DNA from: an uncultured Faecalibacterium sp.
GTDB lineage: Bacteria > Bacillota > Clostridia > Oscillospirales > Ruminococcaceae
Direction: 5' to 3'
Assembly (NCBI GenBank): GCA_934547065.1
Contig: CAKTEF010000013.1
Span: 1 to 46,271 of the forward strand
DNA length: 46,271 nucleotides
In this document: positions 1 to 7,599 of the stretch, piece by piece
Numbering within the stretch: position 1 is the stretch's first letter
Layout: the number at the start of each line of letters is the position of its first letter
Notes under the pieces: model-generated
What the model was told of the DNA's origin: nothing
Database searches by the model: none
The model's input: only the letters and a program-made list of their open reading frames with translations
Translations under genes and position numbers: made by a program

Positions 1-99
1 AGTGTTTTTCCAAACACATAAAGGTTCCTTACAAGTTTTTCGATATTGTTCAATTTTCAAGGTCCTGTGCGCCTCAGTCAACCGGCTGACAGCTTATTT
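1..99 (-). other. 5' leader of an rRNA operon reading off the left edge
   Basis: Downstream of two consensus promoters on the minus strand, this stretch contains the element CTTGAAAATTGAACA at about 49-63, of the kind seen in clostridial rRNA leaders and spacers. No ORF is supported. The 16S gene itself is inferred to begin beyond position 1; no part of its conserved start is visible here. Confidence 0.6.
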
Positions 100-128
100 A
101 TTTTACCACCGAAGTGGTTTTTTGTCAA
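100..128 (-). promoter_or_regulatory. rRNA promoter P2
   Basis: On the minus strand TTGACA (123-128) and TAAAAT (100-105) are separated by exactly 17 bp. The spacer carries the small dyad ACCACTTCGGTGGT. It is the promoter closest to the rRNA leader element. Confidence 0.75.
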
Positions 129-282
129 GCTCTTTTTTCGAAGCTTTTGAACTTTTCTGAACTTGGACCGCTTCAAACCTCTCAGTGTCAACTGGTGTTT
201 TTCAGCGTCTATTGGTTCTTTTCAAAGGCTTCCCGCCGGGCTTTCAGAAGTCATTCTTTCGCTCGGCGCTTGGCGCTCAAGT

Positions 283-311
283 ATAATACCATACTGCCGC
301 TCATTTGGCAA
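283..311 (-). promoter_or_regulatory. rRNA promoter P1
   Basis: TTGCCA (306-311), 17 bp, TATTAT (283-288) on the minus strand, about 180 bp upstream of P2. Tandem spacing like this is typical of rRNA operons. The DNA between P1 and the CPBP terminator (312-487) is AT-rich and has no supportable gene. Confidence 0.65.
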
Positions 312-487
312 GCCCTTTTTCAAACTTTTTCCCGATTTTTTCTGCATTTGTATACAAAAGCCAGTTTTTCTCTTTGATTCTGCTATGTTTTGGAGATTTT
401 CATTATTTCTGTTATTGATTAGGGCTTTGCGTGAAGTCATTCGGAAGCAGTTCTTCTGAAAACGCTTTTTCTGATCGAACCGGGATG

Positions 488-535
488 TAAAAAAAACGCT
501 CTCCGTCCGGCACCGCAAGGGGCAGACAGAGAGCG
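488..535 (-). terminator. Intrinsic terminator of the MerR-YbjQ-CPBP operon
   Basis: On the minus strand an 11-bp stem (CGCTCTCTGTC with GACGGAGAGCG, one mismatch) is followed by a run of eight T. It begins 9 bp after the CPBP stop codon. Confidence 0.85.
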
Positions 536-543
536 CTGCGAAT

Positions 544-1452
544 TCAGTTTGTTTCTTCCCGCTTCATTTCCCGCAGAGTCAGCCAGACCGCTGCCGCCAG
601 CATCGGCAGCGCGGCGATCAGGCCAATGGGCATGGGACCCAGCACATTATAATAGGCATCCGCCGGAGTGACCAGCACCTGCGGCAGCGCGGCAACGGCA
701 TTGAATGCACCATGCGCAATGGCAGGCACCCAGATACATTCCGTTTTCTCATACAAGAGATCCAGCAGGGTGTTCAGAGCAAAGCAGACCACACACCACA
801 CGGCCAGACCCAGCACCGGTGCGCCCAAGTAGTTGGTGCCGTATTCGTAGCCCACCAACAGCATCAGGGGCCAGTGCCAAACACCCCACACAACGCCGCC
901 CAGCAGGCGGCCGTTCAGCAGACCGAACCGTTCTTTCAGGCGGGGCATCATGTAGCCGCGCCAGCCTGCCTCCTCACCCAGCGCGGGGAACATATTGATG
1001 ACCGGGGCAAGGAGCACTGCAAACAGCCCATTCTGCAGCAGATAGCTGAGGGTAGAGACACCCAGCTCGCTGCGCAGAGTCTGCGCGTCCATCTCGCCGC
1101 CGTAGGCGGCTACCAGCCAGCTGCAGGAAAAGTCCAGCCGGGAGGGGAATACGGCAAAATACAGCACTGCGCCCAGCAGGGTGAGCACCGCCGGGCCGAA
1201 CCATGCCGCCAGCCAGAACCGCCGCCTGCCCTGCACTTTCCAACCGATGCCGGTGGGCTGGCGCAGAAAAGCCTTTTGCACCAGCAGAACCGCCAGCAGC
1301 GGGCAGAACATGGTGGCGATGAGCGCCAGCTGATACAGCACGGCGTTATTCTGCTGCAAAAGTACCATGCAGCCGCCCACCTGACACAGCCAGGCCAGGC
1401 CAAACGCTAACAGGAAATAAAGGCCAAAGCCCTGTTTTTCTTTTGCTGTCAT
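544..1452 (-). CDS. CPBP family intramembrane metalloprotease
   Basis: A 302-residue polytopic membrane protein of the CPBP (Abi, type II CAAX protease-like) family. The diagnostic EEAGWRGY lies at residues 160-167 (glutamate pair plus arginine), followed by WGVWHWP with His193 and a late AHGAFNA segment; these are the family's metal-binding and catalytic motifs. Several hydrophobic helices surround them. It is the last gene of a three-gene operon: its ATG overlaps the YbjQ stop by 4 bp, and a terminator follows at once. In Firmicutes such proteases take part in bacteriocin self-protection or membrane-protein processing, but the substrate cannot be read here. The MerR regulator two genes upstream suggests induction by a small molecule or membrane stress (inference). 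Confidence 0.85.
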   Translation of the reverse strand: MTAKEKQGFGLYFLLAFGLAWLCQVGGCMVLLQQNNAVLYQLALIATMFCPLLAVLLVQKAFLRQPTGIGWKVQGRRRFWLAAWFGPAVLTLLGAVLYFAVFPSRLDFSCSWLVAAYGGEMDAQTLRSELGVSTLSYLLQNGLFAVLLAPVINMFPALGEEAGWRGYMMPRLKERFGLLNGRLLGGVVWGVWHWPLMLLVGYEYGTNYLGAPVLGLAVWCVVCFALNTLLDLLYEKTECIWVPAIAHGAFNAVAALPQVLVTPADAYYNVLGPMPIGLIAALPMLAAAVWLTLREMKREETN

Positions 1453-1760
1453 ACAAATCTCACCGCCGTTCCGTAAGCGATCACTTCCGCTGCGCCCTGC
1501 ATGACGCTGGCAGAGGCGTAGCGCATCCCGACCACGGCATCGGCCCCCAGCTCCTCCGCATTTTTGACCATGCGTCCGGTGGCGATCTGCCGTGCCTCGG
1601 TGAGCATCTCGGCGTAGTCGGTCACTTCACCGCCCACCAGCGTGCGGAACCCGGCCATCAGATCGTGGCCCAGATTGCGGCTCTGCACGGTGCTTCCCCG
1701 CACCACGCCCAGCGCTTCCAGCTTTTTTCCGGGCACTTCGTTAATAGTTACGATAAGCAT
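1449..1760 (-). CDS. YbjQ/UPF0145 family protein
   Basis: A 103-residue protein that matches the YbjQ family along its length: an initial beta strand, then GxVxGSTVQSRNLGHD, the helix MLTEARQIATGRMVKNAEELGAD and the C-terminal GMRYASASV...AEVIAYGTAV. The family forms pentameric rings; some members are annotated as heavy-metal binding, but no reaction is established. The ATG at 1760 has GGAGAAG upstream and lies inside the 3' end of the merR gene (20-bp overlap), so the two are translationally coupled. Its stop overlaps the CPBP start. It probably belongs to the same stimulus-response unit as the regulator and the protease. Confidence 0.85.
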   Translation of the reverse strand: MLIVTINEVPGKKLEALGVVRGSTVQSRNLGHDLMAGFRTLVGGEVTDYAEMLTEARQIATGRMVKNAEELGADAVVGMRYASASVMQGAAEVIAYGTAVRFV

Positions 1761-2394
1761 CTTCTTCTCCCTTTCCGATCTCCTTGAGTCGATCCGCCAG
1801 AACTTTCAGCGTTCCCAGGATGCACCCCGCCGGGATGCCGAACAGCACCACCAGCAGCGGCAGCGGCGGCGCTTCCTGCGGGTCGCTGTAAAAAGCCCAC
1901 GCCATCGTTGCGATCACAAAGGCCATCAGCGCCACAAAAAGAGCAGCGCCGACGCAGGCACCGCGGATGCGCTCGCCTTTTCGGTCTGTGCGTTCAATGT
2001 CCACAAATGTTACCCCCTGTTCCTCTTTTGCGGCCAGGCGCGCCAGCGTCTGCTCCACATCCAGTTCATTGAGGCTGACCGGCTCTTTCTGGAGCAGCGT
2101 GCAGAATCCCACTGCTTCGTTGAGGTCGGCGCGGCGGGTGTTCAAGCGTTCCAGCTGGCGGGTCATCCCGTCGGCCAGAGTACACTCCCCCTCCAGCATC
2201 TGCCGGATCTCAGCCAGCGGCACGTCCAGCTTGCGCAGCAGTTTGATCCGGCGCAGGCGCTCCACATCCGCCGCCGAGTAGCTGCGATACCCATTGCCCG
2301 GCTCCCGGCCGGGGGTAATGAGCCCCTCCTCCTCGTAAAAGCGGATGTTCTTTTTGGTCACGCCCACGGCGGCTTCCACTTCGTTGATCTTCAT
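1741..2394 (-). CDS. MerR family regulator with two C-terminal membrane helices
   Basis: A 217-residue protein. Residues 1-70 are a MerR winged helix (VGVTKKNIRFYEEEGLITP, then NGYRSYSAADVERLRRI), followed by the dimerisation helix at about 78-120. Instead of a soluble effector domain, the C-terminus has two hydrophobic segments: about 145-170 (GACVGAALFVALMAFVIATM) and about 177-200 (PLPLLVVLFGIPAGCILG). This predicts a membrane-anchored regulator. AAGGAGG lies 11 bp before the ATG. The promoter just upstream has the 19-bp spacer and internal dyad expected of a MerR target, so autoregulation of the operon with YbjQ and the CPBP protease is likely. The signal is unknown. Confidence 0.8.
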   Translation of the reverse strand: MKINEVEAAVGVTKKNIRFYEEEGLITPGREPGNGYRSYSAADVERLRRIKLLRKLDVPLAEIRQMLEGECTLADGMTRQLERLNTRRADLNEAVGFCTLLQKEPVSLNELDVEQTLARLAAKEEQGVTFVDIERTDRKGERIRGACVGAALFVALMAFVIATMAWAFYSDPQEAPPLPLLVVLFGIPAGCILGTLKVLADRLKEIGKGEEDAYRNY

Positions 2395-2420
2395 CGGTCC
2401 CGCAGCCTCCTTACACGCTT

Positions 2421-2451
2421 ACTTTACACCTTCCAGAAAGGGGAATGTCAA
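2421..2451 (-). promoter_or_regulatory. MerR-type promoter/operator with 19-bp spacer
   Basis: Minus strand TTGACA (2446-2451) and TAAAGT (2421-2426) are 19 bp apart, not 17. The spacer contains a dyad (ACATTCC, 7 bp, GGAAGGTGT). An over-long spacer that a regulator must untwist is the hallmark of MerR-controlled promoters. It lies 27 bp upstream of the merR start. Confidence 0.75.
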
Positions 2452-2469
2452 GAGCTTTTTCTGAAAAAA

Positions 2470-2568
2470 CTCCCCCAGTCTGCTTCGCAGACAGCCCCCT
2501 CGGAGATGGGGCCTAACAAAAGGCTCCCTCTTAGAGGGAGCTGGCGAGCGAATGCGAGACTGAGGGAG
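2470..2568. repeat. Palindromic intergenic repeat, about 99 bp
   Basis: The outer arms CTCCCCCAGTCT and AGACTGAGGGAG are inverted. Inside are two smaller hairpins (AGTCTGCTTCGCAGACA, and CTCCCTCTTAGAGGGAG). There is no coding potential. It lies directly after the helicase stop codon and before the MerR promoter. Its architecture resembles the element at 21704-21850, which points to a dispersed MITE- or REP-like family. Confidence 0.65.
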
Positions 2569-2578
2569 TGGATTCAAA

Positions 2579-3766
2579 TTAAAAGTAACATTTGATCTGG
2601 AACCGGTCCGCATTGTCCTGCTTTTTTTCCATCACGATGCGCTCATGGTTAAAATCAAAGTGGACCGGGGTACACAGCTCCGTATTGCGGGTCAGGCGCA
2701 GCAGCTCCTGCACCCGCTTTTTCTCCTCCGGCACATAGAACAGGTAGCTCACGCCCTCCTTTTTGGCGCGGCCGGTGCGGCCGATCCGGTGGGTGTAATG
2801 TTCGTTGTCGCCGGGGACATCGTAATTGATCACGGCATCCACGTCCGAAACGTCGATGCCGCGGGCCGCCACATCGGTGGCCACCAGAATGGAGAGCTTG
2901 CCGTCCCGGAAGTTCTGCATGATCTGGTTGCGCTCCTTCTGCGAGAGGTCGCCGTGCAGGCAGTCCACCGAAAAGCCCAGCCGGGCCAGCTGGTTTGCCA
3001 GCGTGGCGGTGTTGAACTTGGTATCGCAGAACACCATCACCCGCTTGTAGCCCTCCCCAATGATGATCTGCGCCAGATCCGAAAGCTTGTTCCGGCCGGA
3101 AGTTTCCAGCATATACTGGGTGATCTTGGGCTGGCTCTCCTCCTTGGGCTGCACGGTGATCTCCTCGGCGTTGTGCTGATACAGCCAGCCAATGTCCATC
3201 ACCTCGCGGCTGATGGTGGCCGAGAACATCGAAAGGCTCTTGCGGGCTTTCATCAGCTCAATGATATGCCGCACATCCTTGTAAAAGCCCATGTTCAGCA
3301 TCTCATCCGCTTCGTCCAGCACGATCTGCTCCACCTGCGAAAGGTCGATGCTGTGGTGCTTGTAGTGATCCATCAGGCGGCCCGGCGTTGCCACAACGAT
3401 CTGGCAGCCCTCCGCCAGGCGCTTTGCCTGCTTTTCCATGTTGGCACCGCCATACACGCAGGCCACCTGCACTTCGGGCATGAACCTGGTCAGCTCGGTC
3501 AGCTCCTCGGCGATCTGCTGGGCCAGTTCACGGGTGGGGGCCAGGATCACGGCCTGCGGCACCTTGCGCTGCGGGTCAATGTGTTCGGCCACCGGGATGC
3601 CAAAGGCACAGGTCTTGCCGGTTCCGGTAGGGGCTTTTGCGATCACATCCTGCCCGGCCAGCATGACAGGGATGGTCTTTTCCTGGACCTCGGTCATTTC
3701 GGTAAAGCCCATCCGCTCCACAGCCTGGTGGATGGCCCGGCTGCACTGCAATTCACTGTAACGCAT
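2579..3766 (-). CDS. DEAD-box ATP-dependent RNA helicase
   Basis: A 395-residue two-domain SF2 helicase. Motif I is APTGTGKT at 45-52, Ia PTRELAQQ at 78-84, Ib TPGR at 127-130, II DEAD at 151-154 and III SAT at 182-184. Motifs V and VI appear late as TDVAARGID and HRIGRTGRA. The core is nearly the whole protein and the C-terminal extension is short, so it is a general RNA-unwinding helicase (mRNA turnover or ribosome assembly) rather than DbpA-like with an RNA-binding tail. The ATG at 3766 has CGGAG 8 bp upstream. It is a single-gene unit with its own promoter (3806-3834); a repeat element, not a clear T-tailed terminator, follows. Confidence 0.93.
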   Translation of the reverse strand: MRYSELQCSRAIHQAVERMGFTEMTEVQEKTIPVMLAGQDVIAKAPTGTGKTCAFGIPVAEHIDPQRKVPQAVILAPTRELAQQIAEELTELTRFMPEVQVACVYGGANMEKQAKRLAEGCQIVVATPGRLMDHYKHHSIDLSQVEQIVLDEADEMLNMGFYKDVRHIIELMKARKSLSMFSATISREVMDIGWLYQHNAEEITVQPKEESQPKITQYMLETSGRNKLSDLAQIIIGEGYKRVMVFCDTKFNTATLANQLARLGFSVDCLHGDLSQKERNQIMQNFRDGKLSILVATDVAARGIDVSDVDAVINYDVPGDNEHYTHRIGRTGRAKKEGVSYLFYVPEEKKRVQELLRLTRNTELCTPVHFDFNHERIVMEKKQDNADRFQIKCYF

Positions 3767-3805
3767 TCAGACAACTCCGTTCTTTTGTCATTTCTGTTAA
3801 ACTCA

Positions 3806-3834
3806 GTATAGCATGAAATCGGCCCGTTGTCAGT
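3806..3834 (-). promoter_or_regulatory. Promoter of the DEAD-box helicase
   Basis: CTGACA (3829-3834), 17 bp, TATACT (3806-3811) on the minus strand. The start is placed near 3799, giving a leader of about 35 nt. Confidence 0.6.
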
Positions 3835-3836
3835 AT

Positions 3837-3874
3837 GCAAAAAAAGAGCTGCACCCTTTTCCAGGATGCAGCTC
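3837..3874 (-). terminator. Terminator of the HU gene
   Basis: A perfect 8-bp stem (GAGCTGCA/TGCAGCTC) with a 13-nt loop, followed on the minus strand by seven T. It lies 18 bp after the HU stop. Confidence 0.85.
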
Positions 3875-3892
3875 ATTTCAAAAAGCTTCCGT

Positions 3893-4204
3893 TCAGGCAG
3901 TTTCCTCCACAGCCTTATCAGCGGCACGGCCCGCTTCAAGCTTCTGCTTAAAGCGGCCGCTGGCCTTAAAGCCGGGGATGGAGGTGGACTCCAGGCGGCT
4001 GGAGACCTTGGTCTTGGGGTTGGTGTAGGCCTTCGGCTTGCGGGGACGCATCTCAAAACGGCCAAAACCGGCGATCGTCACTTTTTCATCTGCACGCAGG
4101 CAGTCCGCGATCTGGTCAAACAAAGCGTCCATCGTGGTCTCGACCTGTGCTTCCGAAAAGCCGGTCTTGCGCGCCACGGTTTCGATCATCTGGGAACGAG
4201 TCAT
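3893..4204 (-). CDS. HU family DNA-binding protein
   Basis: A 103-residue nucleoid protein. The HU/IHF fold is clear: MTRSQMIETVARKTGFSE at the N-terminus, VTIAGFGRFEMRPRKPKAY with the GFG(R)F signature, then the DNA-binding arm and the closing beta strands (SIPGFKASGRFKQKL). A short acidic tail (EAGRAADKAVEETA) extends it beyond the usual 90 residues. GGAGGA is placed 8 bp before the ATG. It follows carB by 142 bp and has its own terminator. A -10-like TATACT lies at about 4267-4272 with a poor -35, so readthrough from carB is possible. HU bends DNA and supports replication, recombination and global expression. Confidence 0.93.
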   Translation of the reverse strand: MTRSQMIETVARKTGFSEAQVETTMDALFDQIADCLRADEKVTIAGFGRFEMRPRKPKAYTNPKTKVSSRLESTSIPGFKASGRFKQKLEAGRAADKAVEETA

Positions 4205-4346
4205 GGTTATCTATATCCTCCTGGAACGTCCAAAAGTAACGTCTTTTGGCAAATTTTGCGTTGTTGAGTATAACAAATGCAGCCCCTCATTACGAGAGAT
4301 TGCGCACGAAACGCGCATTATTGCACACGAAGCACCATTCGGTGTT

Positions 4347-7300
4347 TTACTTTTTATGATACAGCGTTGCAATATCCACCAGCGGGATATTCTTCAGGTC
4401 ATGATCGCCGCGCAGACAGTTGACCAGGGCGTTGGCGGTATCCACAGCCGTGATGCAGGGGATGCTCAGCTCCACAGCCTTGCGGCGCAGGCGGACCGAG
4501 TCGCGCTTGGGGTCACGGCCCTTGGCGCTGGTGGAGAACACATAATCCACCAGGCCGCTCTGGAGCAGATCCACGATGTTGGGCGATTCGCCAGACATAT
4601 TGCGTACCTCGTTGCAGGGGACCATGTGCTTGTTCAGCCAGGCGCAGGTGCCGGAGGTGCCGTACAGCTTGTAGCCCATGCTCTTGAGCTTCCAGGCAAT
4701 GTCCACGAACTCCGGCTTGTCGCTGTCTTTCACCGTAAAGATGCAGCAGCTGGCAGGGCCGGGGGTCTTAAAGGTATAGCCTGCACCGATCAGACCCTTG
4801 AGCAGGGCATCGTGGAAGTTGGGGGCAATGCCCAGAACCTCGCCGGTAGACTTCATCTCCGGGCCGAACTGGGTATCCACGCCATGCAGCTTTTCAAAGC
4901 TGAACACAGGCACCTTAACGGCCACATAGGGGGCGTTGGGGTGCAGCCCGATCCCGTAGCCCAGATCCGTCAGCTTCTCGCCCAGGCAGCAGCGCACGGC
5001 CAGGTCCACCATGGGCACACCGGTGACTTTGGAGATATACGGCACGGTACGGGAGGAGCGGGGATTGACCTCAATGACATAGACCTTGCCATTGGAGACT
5101 GCGTACTGCACGTTGACCAGGCCGGTGACATGCAGCTCGCGGGCAAAGCGGCCGGTGTAATCCACCATGGTGTCGATCTCGGCCTGGGTCAGGTGCTGGG
5201 CCGGATAGACGCAGATGGAGTCGCCGGAGTGGACACCGGTGCGCTCTATCTGCTCCATGATGCCGGGGATCAGGTAGTTCTCCCCATCGCAGATGGCATC
5301 CACTTCGCACTCGGTGCCCATGATGTACTTATCCAGCAGCACCGGGTGATCCATGTCCACGTGCTCGGTGATCACGCCCATATACTCGATGACATCCGCC
5401 TTGGTGTAGGCCACGATCATGTTCTGGCCGCCCAGGACGTAGGAGGGGCGCATCAGCACCGGCAGACCGATCTCGTCGGCGGCCGCCAGGGCCTCGTCCA
5501 GGTTGAACACGGTGCGGCCGGGGGCACGGGGGATGTTGCAGCGCTCCAGCAGCTCGTCAAAGCGTTCGCGGTCCTCGGCCTCGTCAATGGCATCCGCCGG
5601 GGTGCCCAGGATGGGCAGACCGATCTCGTCCATGTGCTTGGCCAGCTTGATGGCGGTTTGGCCGCCGAACTGCACCACACAGGCATCCGGCTTTTCGGTG
5701 GCAATGATGTTGTCCACGCTCTCCGGGTTCAGCGGATCGAAATACAGGCGGTCGCCGGTGTCAAAGTCGGTGGAAACGGTCTCCGGGTTGTTGTTGACGA
5801 GGATGGCCTCACAGCCGTGCTTTTTCAGGGTCCAGACACAATGTACCGAGCAGTAATCGAACTCGATGCCCTGGCCGATGCGGATGGGGCCGGAACCAAA
5901 GACCAGCACCTTTTTCTTTTTGGGTTCGCCGTTGGCGGCCGCCCGGGCCTCCTTTTCAGCAATGAACTCGGCGGCTTCGTTGTCGCCGTCGTAGGTGGAG
6001 TAGAAATACGGGGTGTTGGCCGAGAACTCGGCGGCGCAGGTATCCACCATCTTGAAGCCGGCGCGGTAATTCTCCACGGGGAGCTTGTCCACCTTGGCCA
6101 GGCGCTGGATGGTCTTGTCCTGGAAGCCATACTTTTTGGCTTCCTGATACTGCTCCACGCTCAGGGTGCCGCTGCACTTGGCCAGGCCCTTTTCCAGGTT
6201 TGCCAGGTGCTGCATCTTGTCCAGGAACCACCAGTCGATCTTGGTGATGTTCCAGATGGTCTGGTGGTCGATGCCGCGCTTGAGGGCCTCGTACACGCAG
6301 AACACACGCTCGGCATCCTGCACATGCAGGTGGGCCACGATCTCGTCATCGGTCAGTTCCTCAAAGGGCTTGTGGGTCAGGGTGTCCATGCCCAGCTCGA
6401 TGGAGGAAACGGCCTTCATCATGGCCGCCTCAAAGCTGTTGCCGATGCTCATTACCTCGCCGGTGGCCATCATCTGGGTGCCCAGAGACTTGTCGGCGTA
6501 AACGAACTTATCAAACGGCCACTTCGGGTACTTGACCACGATGTAGTCCAGGGCCGGCTCAAAGCAGGCGCAGGTCTTGCCGGTGACATCGTTGGTGATC
6601 TCGTCCAGCGTGTAGCCAATGGCGATCTTGGTCGCCACCTTGGCAATGGGGTAGCCGGTGGCCTTGGAAGCCAGCGCAGAGGAGCGGGACACACGGGGGT
6701 TGACCTCGATGACCGCGTAATCGTAGCTGTCCGGCTTCAGGGCAAACTGGCAGTTGCAGCCGCCCTCGATGCCCAGCTCGGTGATGATATCCAGCGCAGC
6801 GGTACGCAGCATCTGGTACTCGTGGTCGGTCAGGGTCTGGGACGGGGCCACGACCACCGAGTCGCCGGTGTGGATGCCCACAGGATCCAGGTTCTCCATG
6901 TTACAGACGGTGATCACGTTGCCCTTGTGGTCCCGCATGACCTCGTACTCGATCTCTTTCCAGCCGGCGATGCACTTTTCCACCAGGATCTGATGGATGG
7001 GGGAAAGACGCAGGCCGTTGGTGCCGATCTCGATGAGCTTTTCGCGGGTCTCGCAGATGCCGCCGCCGGTGCCGCCCATGGTAAAGGCCGGGCGCACGAT
7101 GACCGGGTAGCCGATGCGGTCGGCGCAGTCCAGTGCGTCCTGCAGCGTCTCCACCACCTCAGAGGGGATGATGGGCTGGTGCAGCTTTTCCATGGTCTCC
7201 TTGAACAGCTCGCGGTCCTCGGCACGGTCGATGGTCTCGGGCTTGCAGGCCAGCAGACGGATGCCGGTGCGGTCCAGATAGCCGGAGCGGGCCAGCTCCA

Positions 7301-7598
7301 TGGACAGGTTCAGGCCCATCTGGCCGCCGAGGTTCGGCAGCACGGAGTCCGGCTTTTCGATGTCCAGAATGCGCTCCACGACTTCCAGCGTCATGGGCTC
7401 GATATACACATGGTCGGCCACGTCCGGGTCGGTCATGATGGTAGCGGGGTTAGAGTTCAGCAGAACGGTCTCGATGCCCTCTGCTTTCAGGGCGCGGCAG
7501 GCCTGCGTGCCGGAGTAGTCAAACTCCGCAGCCTGACCAATGATGATAGGGCCGGAGCCAATGACCAGCACCTTTTTGATTCTGGGGTCCTTCGGCAT
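4347..7598 (-). CDS. Carbamoyl-phosphate synthase large subunit
   Basis: A 1083-residue protein with the internal duplication typical of CarB. The first half starts VLVIGSGPIIIGQAAEFDYSG and contains the ATP-grasp segment MGGTGGGI; the second half repeats it as VLVFGSGPIRIGQGIEFDY with EVNPRSSRTVP. The C-terminal MGS-like allosteric domain follows (SMGYKLYGTSGTCAWLN, then the NIVDLLQSG region), the site where UMP or IMP acts in known enzymes. It makes carbamoyl phosphate from bicarbonate, two ATP and ammonia channelled from CarA. The start is 1 bp after the carA stop, so the subunits are coupled and made in equal amounts. It is the last gene of the pyr operon and no strong terminator follows. 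Confidence 0.97.
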   Translation of the reverse strand: MPKDPRIKKVLVIGSGPIIIGQAAEFDYSGTQACRALKAEGIETVLLNSNPATIMTDPDVADHVYIEPMTLEVVERILDIEKPDSVLPNLGGQMGLNLSMELARSGYLDRTGIRLLACKPETIDRAEDRELFKETMEKLHQPIIPSEVVETLQDALDCADRIGYPVIVRPAFTMGGTGGGICETREKLIEIGTNGLRLSPIHQILVEKCIAGWKEIEYEVMRDHKGNVITVCNMENLDPVGIHTGDSVVVAPSQTLTDHEYQMLRTAALDIITELGIEGGCNCQFALKPDSYDYAVIEVNPRVSRSSALASKATGYPIAKVATKIAIGYTLDEITNDVTGKTCACFEPALDYIVVKYPKWPFDKFVYADKSLGTQMMATGEVMSIGNSFEAAMMKAVSSIELGMDTLTHKPFEELTDDEIVAHLHVQDAERVFCVYEALKRGIDHQTIWNITKIDWWFLDKMQHLANLEKGLAKCSGTLSVEQYQEAKKYGFQDKTIQRLAKVDKLPVENYRAGFKMVDTCAAEFSANTPYFYSTYDGDNEAAEFIAEKEARAAANGEPKKKKVLVFGSGPIRIGQGIEFDYCSVHCVWTLKKHGCEAILVNNNPETVSTDFDTGDRLYFDPLNPESVDNIIATEKPDACVVQFGGQTAIKLAKHMDEIGLPILGTPADAIDEAEDRERFDELLERCNIPRAPGRTVFNLDEALAAADEIGLPVLMRPSYVLGGQNMIVAYTKADVIEYMGVITEHVDMDHPVLLDKYIMGTECEVDAICDGENYLIPGIMEQIERTGVHSGDSICVYPAQHLTQAEIDTMVDYTGRFARELHVTGLVNVQYAVSNGKVYVIEVNPRSSRTVPYISKVTGVPMVDLAVRCCLGEKLTDLGYGIGLHPNAPYVAVKVPVFSFEKLHGVDTQFGPEMKSTGEVLGIAPNFHDALLKGLIGAGYTFKTPGPASCCIFTVKDSDKPEFVDIAWKLKSMGYKLYGTSGTCAWLNKHMVPCNEVRNMSGESPNIVDLLQSGLVDYVFSTSAKGRDPKRDSVRLRRKAVELSIPCITAVDTANALVNCLRGDHDLKNIPLVDIATLYHKK

Positions 7599-7599
7599 T

